From: Blastomussa wellsi
Taxonomy: Eukaryota > Cnidaria > Anthozoa > Scleractinia > Plerogyridae
DNA: 64,000 nt
Direction: 5' to 3'
Assembly (NCBI GenBank): GCA_947652115.1
Contig: OX393562.1
Coordinates: forward strand, 25,742,503 to 25,806,502
Positions 45,038 to 57,185 of the stretch are shown piece after piece (position 1 is the first letter of the stretch; each line of letters starts with the position of its first letter). The notes under the pieces are model-generated. The model was not told the origin of the DNA and ran no database searches. It saw only the letters and a program-made list of their open reading frames with translations. Position numbers and translations under genes: made by a program.

Positions 45038-46610
45038 TGGAAATCGCTTTGTTACACGAAAACAAAGATCTCAAGTGAATCAGTCCCACTTGTAACGTTA
45101 TTACTGAACTAGAGACGAAGAACGACGTATGAAACAAAACAAACAGCAAACAATACACTTGGTGAGTCCCCGCTGCAAGCTCGGACTGACGTTCTAATTC
45201 GTGGCCCAAAAGGCTTGGTAATATCCGTACCTGAAATTTGCGGTACGAGGGCTAGTGGATTTCCGCTTCGCTGAGAAAATTATCTCGGAAATCAAGGCGT
45301 GGGGTTTACAGAAAAAAATGACTCGTATTTACATGATCGCAAGTAGCTAAATCCCTGTTTGTCAACTAGTGGGCAGTGAGATCTAGTTCTTTCTAATGGC
45401 AGCGTGGTTCGTTATCCCCTTGAGAAGACCTGGTTACAATTTTACAACGACAGAAAGTTCACTGAGTAAATTATTTACATAGCGAAAAGTCGAAATCAAG
45501 GCTATTTGAGTTGAGCACCATAATGGGCTTATTTGCCCTTTGGCGATAGTAATCTACTCGTTATTCAAATTTCAAAATATTATATTGTATACAAGTGACG
45601 AGTCTTTCAAGAATCAGTCATGCACTCAGCAAAAAAAGGTCAACAACGGATATGGTCAGCGCCAAGTCCATTTGCGGTGGCTGACATGTCGCGTCAAGTT
45701 ATATTTGTTTGATTCAAGGGATTGAAAGAACTTTCATGCGAGTTGTTAATTAAAATGCGTATAAAAACCAACTAAACAGCTTTTGTTCAATAAGATCTTC
45801 GAATTTGCCCTGACCACTATGCAATTGTTTTTCTGCCACGTTGAGATCCTGTGAGATTAGTTTTTGCAAACAAGGGTCCTATTAAGGTTCCTCTGGGGAA
45901 AGGTGTCATCATAACGGAGTGGGTCCCCTGGGGGTCCCCTCTGGGAAAAGGCTCCAAGAGAGTACGAGTACAGCGAGTCCCTTCCTTGCCAACGAAATGA
46001 TCCCAAGAGAAAAATAGCCTGCGTAGGAGGCGGTTTAGATGGGGTAGAGTAGTTTTCAGTTGAGTGTCTAGCCAATAACGAACCCATAACCGGCTTCCAA
46101 AGCCGCTCTAACGTGCGGGAGCGACTGGCAGAAGCTCACGCACTCTGTCCCAGCTAAACGGGCCGGCCAGCTGCCTGTACCTCAATAAAACTAATTAAAC
46201 TCACTCACATTAAACAGGGACGGCTTGTGAACTTTAATTTTTTAAAGCTTTTGTTTCGCTTTGTTTGCAGTGGTTATTAAACGGGAGACACCTGGATCGA
46301 GATCGGGTCGTTTATAATAGACATGACAAAAAAGGCGTCTATAGTAACACCAAAATATTAAAGTAAAAGTTAATTGTTGGAGGGAGGGCAAATTATAATT
46401 CAGTGTGTTTAGCGATCGACTTTTTCCAAACCGACACGAGATAATTTGAAAAAGTCTACGCGAAGATGACGTTCTACCTCAGTACGAGGTACCGAAATTT
46501 TCGCGACACGTTTATTTCGCGATTTCGGAGGTCGCATATTTCGCGACACTTCAATGTCGTTTTCAGACTCACTTCAATTTCGCGATTTTACCAACGTTAT
46601 AAGCTTGACT

Positions 46611-46714
46611 ACATTCGCTCCGACGAAGGGATAACGCTCGAAACGTCAGCTCTTGAATCTCTTTACGGTGGCCAATTGACATTATCAACCCAGTTGATAA
46701 AACCAAATTATATT
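46611..46714 (+). mobile_element. Penelope-like element 3'-end fragment, copy 2
   Basis: Almost identical to 8988-9094 over the whole length, from 'attcgctccgacgaaggg' to 'aaaaccaaatta'. Only the terminal non-coding segment is present here. Confidence 0.65.
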
Positions 46715-46734
46715 GTTATACTTCCCACCGACAA

Positions 46735-46765
<31 letters not shown>

Positions 46766-47319
46766 ACTATTTCCTTCATAATGTGTTTTAAACATTTAAC
46801 GGCTTTACTCAGAAACAACAACACCAACAAAAGCAAAACGAGCTTATTACGTTAACAGTAAACAGCAAAACAGTTTTCAGAAGCGATTCACATTTTTATA
46901 TAAGCCTAAGCTATGTATTATACTGTCATAAAACACGACGGGTCCCCAGGTTTTCTCGGTAAAGGGTTCAATAATCTGCAGCGGGCTGCACTTTTGACGT
47001 CATCGGTTGAATATGAGAAAATTCTAAATTTGGTCAACAGCAGCTGGTTATGGTGAGTTATGCGTGTGGTTTTAACCCATCAGAAGTGGGGAAATATTTT
47101 GAATGAATAATAATCTCATTTATTATGCAAGAAACTTTCTGTAAGAACGAAGGCTGAAATTTGTGCAAAACTATTTTTTTAAAATTACGATGATCACAAT
47201 GAGTGTTACTTTATTTTCGTTTCATCTGATGATCGCGACCCCTAAATTTCGCGATTTGTTTTCTTCCCCAAAAGAATTCCGCTGTTCCTCAACGGGAAGA
47301 GTTCAAAAAATAAATGCAA

Positions 47320-47525
47320 TAGCCCACATGGCGCACTGGTTTGAGTGCTCGCCTCCCTCCAATGTGGCCCGGGTTCGATTCAGGCCCGGTGCTACAGTTT
47401 GTTGTTGGTTCTCGTCCTTGCTCCAAGGGTTTTTCGCCCGGTTCAGGTCCCTCCCTCCGTTCAAAAACACTCCAACACTTCCAGTTCTAATTCTAAAGAG
47501 GACCCACATGAAAATGTGGCCTGTT
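47320..47525 (+). mobile_element. tRNA-derived SINE, second family
   Basis: The head has 'tggcgcactggtttgagtgc' (A-box-like) and 'gggttcgattc' (B box). The body has 'tttgttgttggttctcgtcc' and 'cggttcaggtccctccctcc'. The same family occurs in reverse at 50798-50950. Confidence 0.65.
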
Positions 47526-48595
47526 CTCTGAATAACGTTATTTATTTATCATTGCCAATGTATTGACTCGCCTTCAAATCAAAGGAAGCCTTGAAATGAT
47601 AGTTTAACAAGTTAGAAAAACAGAAACGTTAACAATAAACCGAGAAGAAAAAAATATTGCTTTTAATGAGGAATCGAACGTTGAGGATTGCAATTGACAA
47701 ATCCCCTTGAATGATTTCAAAGTTTGGACATACTTGTACTGTAAAGACTATAAATTAAAGTTTGTCTTCATGTATTCTTAACATTATCTGGTTTACTAAT
47801 GACCTCAGCCTCCATTCTTAACATTATATCCGAAGTCTACGAGAAGATTATATTTACTTGGTAAATAATTATTGTTAATATTTCACATGCACCCTATTCT
47901 TCTATAAAATATCCCAAGATAGTACTTTTTGGTGGACTTTGTATTTGAACTCATTATTGGTCGAGTCCTTTTCATGACACAACTTTTAAAACTTGCTTGG
48001 AATTTAAGCTCAAAAAGTTCTCTTATTCTTTTGCCTGTAATACTGACAAAGTTTTATAAATTGATTTATAACTTTCACTTGCTTCAGTTGAAATAATCTG
48101 CTGAATAAAACTACTCATGAAAAACCTGGATAGTCAAGATACGAGAGGGCTGAAATGGACCACAATCTGCCTCATCCACAAATGCCCCTCTTTTCTTTTA
48201 AGGAATGTAGCAAACCTCAATCCCAGAGCCTACATCCCCAATGTGCAGCAATTGCAAAATACAAACATCGGTCAAGGAGGCATGAGCTCTGGGAACAAGA
48301 TTGGGAAGATTGAGTCCTCATCATCCACTCGCACTTTGCACTTGTACATTCAAGGAGTTAGAATTCTACTATGCTGTAATCTTATGTTAGTTGTCAATAA
48401 GAAATGAAAGTGCAAAGAGAGATTTCCTTTTACTCATATTACACAATAATCAAATGTGAATTACCTAGAATAATATTCCTTCTTGGAATAATTCGTGTTA
48501 GTTTGTGTGTGTGATGCAAAGCCATGCCTCCATAAATTTGAAATTTCTCCAGCAATCGGAGCTGCACATTTTAGCAAAGCTGGCCAAGACAAATT

Positions 48596-50248
48596 CTAAT
48601 TCTCCCTGTTTGAAAGAATTTGGAAAAATGCTGCTTTATTAAAACAAACAACCAAACTTGTTGCACTAGCAGAAAGAGCAACATGCAGAGGTTCCTCATC
48701 AGTTTCAATTTTTGAAATCAATTCCCCATCTGGTTTGAAGGCCACAATTGCATTATTACTGCAGTCACACACTAAAATTGCACTGTTGATTACATCTACT
48801 GCTACCCCAACTGGATCTAAGAGATCTCCATTGCCAAAATCAAAGAGGAATCTGCCACTGCTGTTAAAAACCTTTACACACTCCAAATCACCATCTGTAA
48901 CAAAAAACTTTCCTTGATGATACACAACATCTTGAGGGCAGGCTAGTTTGTCTTCACCAAAGCTAAATAGAAACTTTCTATCAGAGCTGTAAACAAGAAT
49001 ACATGGCTGTACTTCATCCTCCGGTTCATCACAGCAATCTCTTGGACTTGAGCTCACTAGCAGCCGACCGCTGGCATCTGTAGATATCCTTGTGAACTTC
49101 ACACGGTCATTCGGTGCCTTGACATACTTTTTGATGAATGTGCCTTCTCGGTCATAGTGAAGTAAACGGTTACACTCGCGGTTTAATACTATTATTTCAT
49201 CATCTTTGGAAAATGTTATGTCCCACAGGTCACCATATCTAATACGAAATGATGTCACATAGTCTGTTTGTGATGAGTAGACATAAACACGTCTTTCCTC
49301 TTCATCTAAAACAGCAATGTCACCCGAAACATTTGAAACAGCAATGGCAAAAGCCAGATATCCTGTTTCAATTGTCTGTGTTACTTCTCCACATCTACTG
49401 TAGTCTATAAGACCAGCACTAGCTTCACTGTGAATATATTTGGTAGCAGATAAGGTCAATTTCCCAAGCATTTCAACACATCTCTCTTCCAGCTCTAACA
49501 ACTGGCAATGACCAAAATCCATTTCAGCTTGACTGGATAGCTTTCTGGCTTCCAGTGTTCTTGCGTCTGCAGTAGAGCTGATTTCTTTTAACTGCTCCAC
49601 AAGAACGTCTCCAGATTCCAAAATCTTTCCAACTTCCCCTTGTCTAAGAATTTCACTTGCTGTCTGCATACAACTTTTCGCTTTTTGAACGAAAGAGTTA
49701 ATGTCTTCTCTCTCCCTTTTTAGAGAATCAGTGTCGTAGTTTTCGGTCATGAAGCTATCAAGTTGAGAAAGAAGACTTTTCCTGTGATCATTTATGATCC
49801 GGATCAGATTATCAGCCACGTTGTTGATCTCATACGTCAGCAACTTGCTCTGATCGGTGGCTTTCTCGTAGTATTCTGTCATTTCTTTCACCGCTTTTTC
49901 TACAGCCTTAACGCGGTCTTTGCAAACGTTTAATGCTCCATTGATAGCTTTCTTCTCTTTCCTTGCAGGAGTGTTCTCCATAAGACGCAGTAAAAGGTGG
50001 TTCGTGGGGAAAGCTGACACCCCCTCCGGTGGAAGAAACGATTCTTCTCGGCATTGAGGACACGAAATCGTTATACTGTTTCTGCGGACCATGTTCTCCA
50101 AACACCGCTCACAAACATTATGTGCGCAGCTCGGAAGGCATTTTGGCTCTTGAAATTCTTCCAGGCAGACAGGGCAAGTTATTTCGTCGTCCATAATGCT
50201 CACAACTTTCTGAAGTGCATAATGTTCCAATCGAGACACAGCCGCCAT
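48596..50248 (-). CDS. RING / coiled-coil / NHL-repeat protein, probable E3 ubiquitin ligase
   Basis: 550 residues from the ATG at 50248 (G at -3 and +4). An in-frame ATG at 50320 would add 24 residues. A C3HC4 RING finger has ligands Cys25, Cys28, Cys41, His43, Cys46, Cys49, Cys63 and Cys66 (TCPVCLEEFQ ... SCAHNVCERC ... CPQC). No B-box Cys/His cluster follows. Instead a long helical, probably coiled-coil segment runs from about 95 to 265. Residues about 290-550 form beta-propeller repeats of NHL type: DVVYHQGKFFVTDGDLECVK, then RFLFDFG, then DPVGVAVDV, then ILVCDCSNNAIVAFKPDGEL. This order resembles TRIM2/3/32/71 proteins, most of which have B-boxes. A role in RING-dependent ubiquitination with the propeller binding the target or RNA is inferred from the family. 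The gene is intronless in its coding part. Confidence 0.85.
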   Translation of the reverse strand: MAAVSRLEHYALQKVVSIMDDEITCPVCLEEFQEPKCLPSCAHNVCERCLENMVRRNSITISCPQCREESFLPPEGVSAFPTNHLLLRLMENTPARKEKKAINGALNVCKDRVKAVEKAVKEMTEYYEKATDQSKLLTYEINNVADNLIRIINDHRKSLLSQLDSFMTENYDTDSLKREREDINSFVQKAKSCMQTASEILRQGEVGKILESGDVLVEQLKEISSTADARTLEARKLSSQAEMDFGHCQLLELEERCVEMLGKLTLSATKYIHSEASAGLIDYSRCGEVTQTIETGYLAFAIAVSNVSGDIAVLDEEERRVYVYSSQTDYVTSFRIRYGDLWDITFSKDDEIIVLNRECNRLLHYDREGTFIKKYVKAPNDRVKFTRISTDASGRLLVSSSPRDCCDEPEDEVQPCILVYSSDRKFLFSFGEDKLACPQDVVYHQGKFFVTDGDLECVKVFNSSGRFLFDFGNGDLLDPVGVAVDVINSAILVCDCSNNAIVAFKPDGELISKIETDEEPLHVALSASATSLVVCFNKAAFFQILSNREN

Positions 50249-50472
50249 TACTAATACTGATGCAACTTTCGAGCCCAGTTTCCGGGCAGGACACGCGCAG
50301 TTGGTCTGGTACAACTGCATGGGTCCGCAATCGTCCTGAGAAACAATACTTCTCTTCAATCCTTACATTTTAGTCCATTTTAGAATCCTTTGTATAAATT
50401 TAAATAAAAATATTGGCCAAATGTGGTATTTCTTAATGCTGCTTTACACCGTGTCATTATGTGGTTTTTAAA

Positions 50473-50540
50473 GGGGTAGCGTCGTTATCAGAGGGGCGTT
50501 TTCAAAGGGGCGTTATCAAAGGGGCGTTATCAAAGGGCCA
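50473..50540. repeat. Short GGGGCGTTATCAAA tandem repeat
   Basis: Roughly four head-to-tail copies of a 14-base unit with small changes, upstream of the RING-NHL gene. Confidence 0.75.
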
Positions 50541-50797
50541 GTCTGAGGCAGGGAAGAATACAAACCAGACCAAAGAACCTACCAAACACATAAAAATGCT
50601 TGTGAGATCACACAGATCTGGAGTCATTGAGAAATATCAAAATGGACTACCAAAAATGGCCAGAATAGTCTTGAACATTGGGGAGGTCTGGGACCCAGCA
50701 AAAATTACTTTTGTTTGGACATGGCAGTGTTTAAAGGTACAAGCTTGCGGGGTCGTGTGTTCCAGATCGAATATTTGGATTTGGAAGCGTTGGTTTT

Positions 50798-50950
50798 GTG
50801 GAGGGAGGAAAACCAGAGAACCCGGACAGAAACCTTCGGAGAAAGGACAAGAACCAACAACAAACTCAACCCACATATGACACTGGGTCCAGGAATCGAA
50901 CCCGGGCCACATTGGTGAATGGGAGTGCTCTCACCACTGTGCCATCCTTC
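50798..50950 (-). mobile_element. tRNA-derived SINE, second family, reverse orientation
   Basis: Read on the minus strand it gives 'ggatggcacagtggtgagag', then 'cccgggttcgattcc', then 'tttgttgttggttcttgtcc'. This matches the head and body of the element at 47320-47525. Confidence 0.65.
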
Positions 50951-52125
50951 ACATTGCATAACTCAACTAGTAGAGCCATGATGCAAAGAATCAAACATTT
51001 CTGATACCAACAGGTTGAGCCTATGACATCACCACTTAGCTAATTTGCACATTTTATACCTTGAATATCTCTGTAACAAAAAAATATATTTTAAAAAGGG
51101 GCATTTTAATCCTCTAGACGACTCTGCACCTGTCGTAATCAAGCATTCACAGTTCCTGTATATGATTTACCCTGCGGTTTCTTCACTTAATTCTGTGCAC
51201 TCTTCAAACAGTACTCTAATAAATTGCTTTCATCACAAGAGCACTATCACCAGCTAGCATTACAAACTATCTAAATACACGTACTCCAAGTTTTGCAGTT
51301 GGTGGCATATGCAGGAAAATCTCTTACAAAACCAAAATGAAATGTAATAGCAATGGCTATGATGGAGGGTAACGGAAAACTAAAAGACAGGCATGCTCCA
51401 TCTGGCACTAGGAATGTATCCCCCTCTAGTATTGTGTGGTCAATAAAACACATAAATGCCACAATTTTTTTACATCCAAAGGAATATAAACTTTGTTTTA
51501 ATTCTCTTTTATTTGTCACCTACTATTTTATAGGGGAATATTTGCTTTGCCTCAAATAAATTTTATAGTGCAACTTGATGTGATCTTGTCGATAGATTCT
51601 CTTTAAGTTTAAAATTGTGTTGAGCATGGTTTGAAATTATAAATCAAGGAGGCGACAACGTATGCTATTTACATCTCACTGAAAATTGTCTACGAAGTTT
51701 CCCCTGCAGGGATTACTAATTGAATATGCTAAAATTAAATAAACTATTTTTAAGATCACTTTCCAGTTTCTTCATGTGAACCATCTCAGGGTACTAGAAT
51801 TCACTCTATACTCAACAGCTACAGCCACATCATCAAGGCTGAAGGTGTACTGTCAAGTTTAAAATATCCTAATTTATTTCACTGTTCATTTTACTGCCCT
51901 GCACAAGGGAGTTTATTTCATTAAAAGGAACCTGTTTTCCACAGGTTGGCCAGACATGGCACATGTACATACTTATTGGGGGTTGGACGACCTGCACACC
52001 ACATATCCAAATCCACACTCTACATTATACAAATCCTCTTTTGCACAAATTCATTATTGCAATATCTGAGTCAACACAGTTTGTCCTTCATGATGTTATG
52101 TGATGGATCAGACCACATGACTTGT

Positions 52126-55100
52126 TTATTGTCTGATAAGTGAATAACAAACACCAATTCCCACAGCAGCAGCAGCAACACCATACTTAAACCACGAGTC
52201 CCATGAGTTTCTCTTGTTGTTGCATCCACTGGCTCGTTTCCACTGCATGCCATCTTTGCCATCTTTCTCTTCCCATTCCCTGTACTTCTCTAAAAGGCTT
52301 TTAGTGTCCAGTATATCATTTTCATCCTCTGCATCAAACGCGGCCTAACAAAAATAAACGTAAAAGGTTAAGATGGCAATACAAGCCTAGTGGCCCAATA
52401 GGCTAGAACCTATCCCAGTTTCTAGCCTAATAAAACACCCAAGATAAACAAAAGACAGAATAAACAAAAGACTTTCCAATAATTCGAACCATAAGTAGTT
52501 TTCCCTTCCCTCAGTTGACCACAGCAATTTTTCTGCCCAACCCCTCCCCCAATTTCTGGAACTCCCTGCACATGCCACTCCCATCCAAGCAGGAGTCCAG
52601 TGGTTTTGTCTTAACGATTTGTAATGGAGTAATCTGTCCAAATGATTCAAATAATTGAACAACATGCTCTAATCACTCAGAATGACCTCTTTGTCAGACT
52701 AGAGCAGAAACTACTACACTGATTACACTGCACTCAACTGTTTGCCACATTTGCTTTTTGATTTCATGATTTTAGTCATTTTTTACTCTGACAAAGGCAA
52801 CACAGTGTGCCAAAACTTGAGTATCTCTTTTAACTCGTTTAGTATCTGTTTTTTACTTCTTTAGTATCTATTTTTAAACTTTTTCAGTACTTAATACCTC
52901 TTTTTTAATGTTTTCAGTATCTTTTTTAACTTTCATACTGAGAGAATAATAATAGAAAAAACTACAGAATCAAATCTAATATTTAGCTTAATTGCACACA
53001 ACAGTGTTTGGTGCAGTGGTCTAATCCTGGTTAGTTCCCTGTACTCTGGATCAAATTTTTATTTATTTATTTACATAACAAAGAAAAAAAATTACAGTAC
53101 TAGTGTTACGGAAATAACACTTAGTTTTCACTTCGTTCTCCTTCGTTTTCTCTGGATGAAATGCCCCAGCCATCACTGTGTTGTGTTCTAAGGCAAGACA
53201 TGTTACTCTCACAGTGCCTCTCTTCACCCAGGTGTATAAATGGATACTGGTGAATTTAATTATCCTGGGGGTAACATCCCTGGGATTGACCAGCATCCCA
53301 TCCAGGGGGGGGGGGGGGCAGAGAAGATATACTCTTAGCTCTCTTAGCCACTTCAAGCTAAGAAAACCGGGATAAGCTCCTGCCTGATGGGCCACTAGGC
53401 TCTTATGTAGACTTACAGTGCAACACACCTTACTGTAGCCCCCCAACAAACTTCATCACAAGTTAGCCAATCAGAAAGTGTGAATTGGTTTGACAGATCT
53501 GACTTTTGCAGCTTTGGTCATGCAAAAGTGTGAATTAAAAAAGTTAAAGTTTGTTTGCTGTCTGTAACAACAACAACAAGCTTTATTTCCCCTTCGGTCA
53601 CAGAAATATTTTGCCATTATGTATTGACAGAGTTAGGGGCCTGGCTACCAGAAATAGCTAGATAGTTGAAAGGGCAACTAGCCAGCTATACAACAAGGCA
53701 AAACCAGCTTTGTTGTGTTCACATCACAGACCCGCATTGCTATGGACATAAGACTGACCACATTGAAACAGCTGTGGAGAACTGTTGAAAAATTATATCC
53801 AAACAAAATAAGTGTAGATGACGTTATTGACAACGACAAGGTAGAAACCCTTTCAAACTTGGCTCTAAAATTTGTCTGAACGAGGAGAAATGCCACAGGA
53901 ACTAGGATTTCAGTGCTGTCCTCAGGTCTTGTAGTCTGCTGATGTTATATTGAGGGTTGATGTGTTTCTCTGACCCAGCTGCTCTGAGCTTCAGTCTCAC
54001 GTGTGCAGTCAGGTGGTGGTGATCAATGCTCACATCAGCGAGCAGAGAACGGCGCCACATGCTGTTAACCACGAGATGGTCAATTTGGTTTTTATCCCAC
54101 CCATTTGGAGATGTCCAAGTGAATTTGTGGATGTTGCAATGCGGAAATATAGTTCCACCAATGATCATCTTATTGAATGCACACCACTATACCAGCCTCT
54201 CTCCATTGTCATTCTGCACTCTATATCCTTCTCTCCCCATTACCCTTCCAAAATTCACACTGTCAGAGCCCACCTTGGCATTCAGGTCACCCATCACCAG
54301 CAGAATGTCCCTATGATGGTCGTGTTGCTTGCAGTTGTTCATAGAAGGCTTCTTTATCTCTATCGGTAGGTGCATAGTAACGTATTATGGACAAGTTAGT
54401 CTGCCTCCCCTTAAAGCTGGTTACTGGCCTCCATTCCATCAAATACTTTTCCATCCCTTTTGTCATGATGATTGCAACCCCCTCATGATGTAAGTCATCT
54501 TCTCTTCCAGAGTAGTGAATCATCACTCCTGTTCTTGTCTTCATTCTCACAGATTTTGGCCATCTACTCTTGCTTATGCCTAAGATATCTAGTTTGTAAT
54601 GCTTCCACAGGGCATCTGATAGGATACAGTGGTGCAGATCCACATTAATTTGCATCCTCCGCATAATTAGAGCTTTTTTCCGCATAAAAAAGAAAATTTT
54701 ACTACATTTAGCGATGAAGCCACTGCCCACCACCCTCACGAACTTAAAATATTAAGAGATTGATTATTTTGAAGCAGTTTTTCACCCAAACCTCTTCGAA
54801 AACTTGCCAGTTCATTCCGAGTGATTTGTAACTTCCAGGTGTTCCATGTGACTTTTGCGATGAGCCTGGGTACTAGTTTTGCTTCATTTAGCTTGTTTTG
54901 TTTTTCATTTAGCTCGCGTCTTCATTTAGTCTCCTTCGCAACCGTTATTGGGGTCGTCACGCAATGCTCCTCCCCACTAGTGGAGCAATGCTCCTCCCCA
55001 CTAGTGGGGAGGAGCATTGCGTGACGACCCCAATAACGGATTGCAAGGAGACTATTCTTCGTCTGTCTTGTCTTTTTCTCGCTCAAAGGGTCATCTACGG

Positions 55101-57000
55101 CTTTATTAATGGATAAATAATGTCATCGAAGAGACAAGGAAAACAAGGATCACAACTTAGCAGTTCAATAACATCCTGGAGTTTTCCATCCTGACAATTA
55201 CCTCTTGTTTTGTTCAACATACAAGTGTATGTACAACAGATGTGAGGAAATCTGTAAAGTGGACCAAAGTGGCCTCACCAAAACCACAATACATGCACAC
55301 ACCACTCTTGAAAGAAAAACAAGCAAGTAACGATGCATGGCAAGCAGCAAACAATAAGTTCATGAAAAATTGCTTAGAGTTTAAATTGCTTAGAGTTTAT
55401 GATGTGCGTGTGGCCACTGTTTCCCGGTTGAATTTGTCTATAATTACACATCAAATAAGTAATAAATAATTACATAAAAACATAAAATATACATTATATA
55501 TTTTTTGCTTTTTTAAATTTCCGCATAATCCAGCGGTTTTTCCACAAAATCAACGCATTTTCCCGTACCCTATCAGATGGCCTGATTCCAACAGCCAATC
55601 AGTGTAGTTGTTTTAGCACTGGCAACTCCCATTGTCATGACAGTGGCTTCCTTTCGGCATTGACCACTGTCAGTCATGAGAATCCCGTTACCTGCAGAGT
55701 TCCTGGTGTTTTCACTCTTGGCAATCATTGCTGCCCATGACATGGGTTATGGAGGCTTGTTCTGCAAAGATGCCACTTGTAAGTTACATGTGGCCATTGC
55801 CGTAACAAAAAGCTTTTCACATGACAGGGTTGTTAGTCCTGTGCAAAACCCCCAAATGTGGAGGACCAGTAACCTTTGGACCTTGAGAGGTCCAGCCAGC
55901 ATAGCTCTCAGGCTCACTGAAGCATGCAAGCTTCCCCACTGCGTCAAGCTGGCAATCTAATTCAGGGAGGGCAACTTTCTAAAACAGCCTCATATTCTTG
56001 CGCAGAATGCAGGAAATGCATTCTAAAAGAACCAATTTTTAAATTTTCACAGCTCGGGCACATGTCCCGGAACCCCCCTAAAAAGTCGCACATTCGGCAC
56101 AATTAGACCATTCTCCACCTACTTCATAACCATTGCCACCTACTCCGATTCTTATTGAAACCCCTGCAAACTGCTTCACAACCGCAGAGTTGTGGATGGC
56201 CCAATATATAATGATGTCCATGGCATAATGAACGATATTCTTCAGTCTGGCCAAAGTTTCAAACTGTTTTAAAAGCGTGATATACCAGAGCTCTGATATA
56301 ATGAACCCTGATTAAAACAAAAACATTTTACCAACAGCTTGGCACTTTGATGAATCAAGGTTTCACTACATATCAGAGTGCCTCTTTCAACATCTCAAAC
56401 TACTGAAGTACATTCAAAAAAGCAGTGCACAGGCTAGGCTAGTTTCCAGAATACACTCTACTGATCACAGACAAAGAATCAAGTCAAGATTCAGAGAAAG
56501 GATTTGAATTTCCTTTTGTGTTACTCCCCTGAACCTATGTTTCACCAATTTGTTTGGGATCGGTGCAGAATAATTTAAAACTTCTAAAGCTATTACTCAC
56601 CCATCCTCCTTTCTTTTCTATCCACTCAGATGTGCTCTCTTGAATAAACCTCAAGCTGTGTTCAGCCAAATGCTCAAGTTGTGCATCATCTAACTCTCCT
56701 ACAATGGCTATTTCACGAGCAAAATAGCACAGTAATGCCACCTTTGACCAGCCAACAATCTGATGGTCAAATGTAAGTTTTCTAGCTGCTATACAAAATT
56801 GTTCATATGAGAGAGATCCTGCTTGAATAATCTTTAAAGGTTCATCTAACAAATGAGGAACCATTTCCATAATCTCTTGACTAATTTTGTCTAGTCTGGC
56901 TGCAACACGACCTTCAGGAGATAACACAGGTGAAGGGGTGTGGTCGAAACCAGGACAAAATGGTGGAAGACTGAGGTCATTTGGTCTCTTGTAGAAGTCC
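52126..57000 (-). CDS. Bcl-2 family apoptosis regulator, 3' two exons (5' part not seen)
   Basis: Two exons joined at good GT..AG sites: 57000-56601 (enters with the third base of a codon) and 52344-52126. The join gives SEWIEKKGGW|AAFDAEDE, the textbook BH2 pattern W-I-x-x-x-G-G-W-x-x-F. A BH1-like block is FDHQIVGWSKVALLCYFARE, with Gly-Trp-Ser-Lys where Asn-Trp-Gly-Arg is usual. RVAARLDKISQEIMEM sits where BH3 should be, but the usual Gly-Asp pair is Ser-Gln. The end has a linker rich in charged residues, then a hydrophobic anchor (WFKYGVAAAAVGIGVCYSL) and IRQ, as in tail-anchored mitochondrial or ER members. About 205 residues are visible. The first exon must lie above 57000, beyond an L1 insertion and possibly outside the window. 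Whether it is pro- or anti-apoptotic cannot be told. Confidence 0.85.
53007..53431 (+). mobile_element. tRNA-derived SINE, copy 2, interrupted
   Basis: The body matches 30056-30351: 'tgcctctcttcacccaggtg', 'cagcatcccatccagggggg' and 'gggataagctcc'. The head is separated from the body by about 110 bp of unrelated AT-rich sequence (53055-53165). Confidence 0.6.
53902..54650 (-). pseudogene. LINE endonuclease (EEP fold) remnant, frameshifted
   Basis: Read on the minus strand across three frames: DILGISKSRW, then IIRYYAPTDRDKEAFYEQLQ (to 54311), then DILLVMGDLNAKVG (54187-54375), then HKFTWTSPNGWDKNQIDHLV (53902-54168). These are the ordered motifs of the exonuclease-endonuclease-phosphatase domain of LINEs, including GDLNAKVG and the IDH motif. 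At least two frameshifts break it and no RT follows. Confidence 0.75.
54928..55053. repeat. 126-bp hairpin element
   Basis: The arms are reverse complements: 'agtctccttcgcaaccgtta' and 'ggggtcgtcacgcaatgctc' return as 'gagcattgcgtgacgacccc' and 'taacggattgcaaggagact'. The loop region has two copies of 'aatgctcctccccactagtg'. It would form a very stable stem if transcribed. Confidence 0.85.
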
Positions 57001-57185
57001 CTATAAAAACACAATAAGAATTTGCTGTATAACTACACCTGAATCAATAGCCAATTGGTCACCCAGCAATCAGGTCAGAACAATGGGTACCTTTCTTGTG
57101 GTATCAATCCCCGATAGCTCTGCTAAATTGGATGCCCCTGAATAAATAAAAAAGTAACTAAATTGACCACTCCCCAATGGGGTTT

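Larger units (their letters stand above)
45038..48595. other. Intergenic DNA
   Basis: Contains a Penelope-like 3'-end fragment (46611-46714), 'tttcgcga' motif repeats (46490-46600) and a SINE (47320-47525). No supported gene. Confidence 0.4.
50249..52125. other. Intergenic DNA
   Basis: Includes a short tandem repeat (50473-50540), a SINE (50798-50950) and the probable 3' UTR of the Bcl-2-like gene on the minus strand (TTTATT, i.e. AATAAA, at about 51911-51916). No gene of its own. Confidence 0.4.
52345..56600. other. Large intron of the Bcl-2-like gene
   Basis: Holds a SINE (53007-53431), a degraded LINE endonuclease (53902-54650) and an inverted-repeat hairpin (54928-55053). The small ORFs here are unsupported. 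Confidence 0.5.

Noticed and set aside
47320..47400. A possible tRNA gene (A-box and B-box-like motifs)
   Set aside because: No cloverleaf with a paired acceptor stem could be drawn. The same head and body occur at 50798-50950, so it is a SINE.
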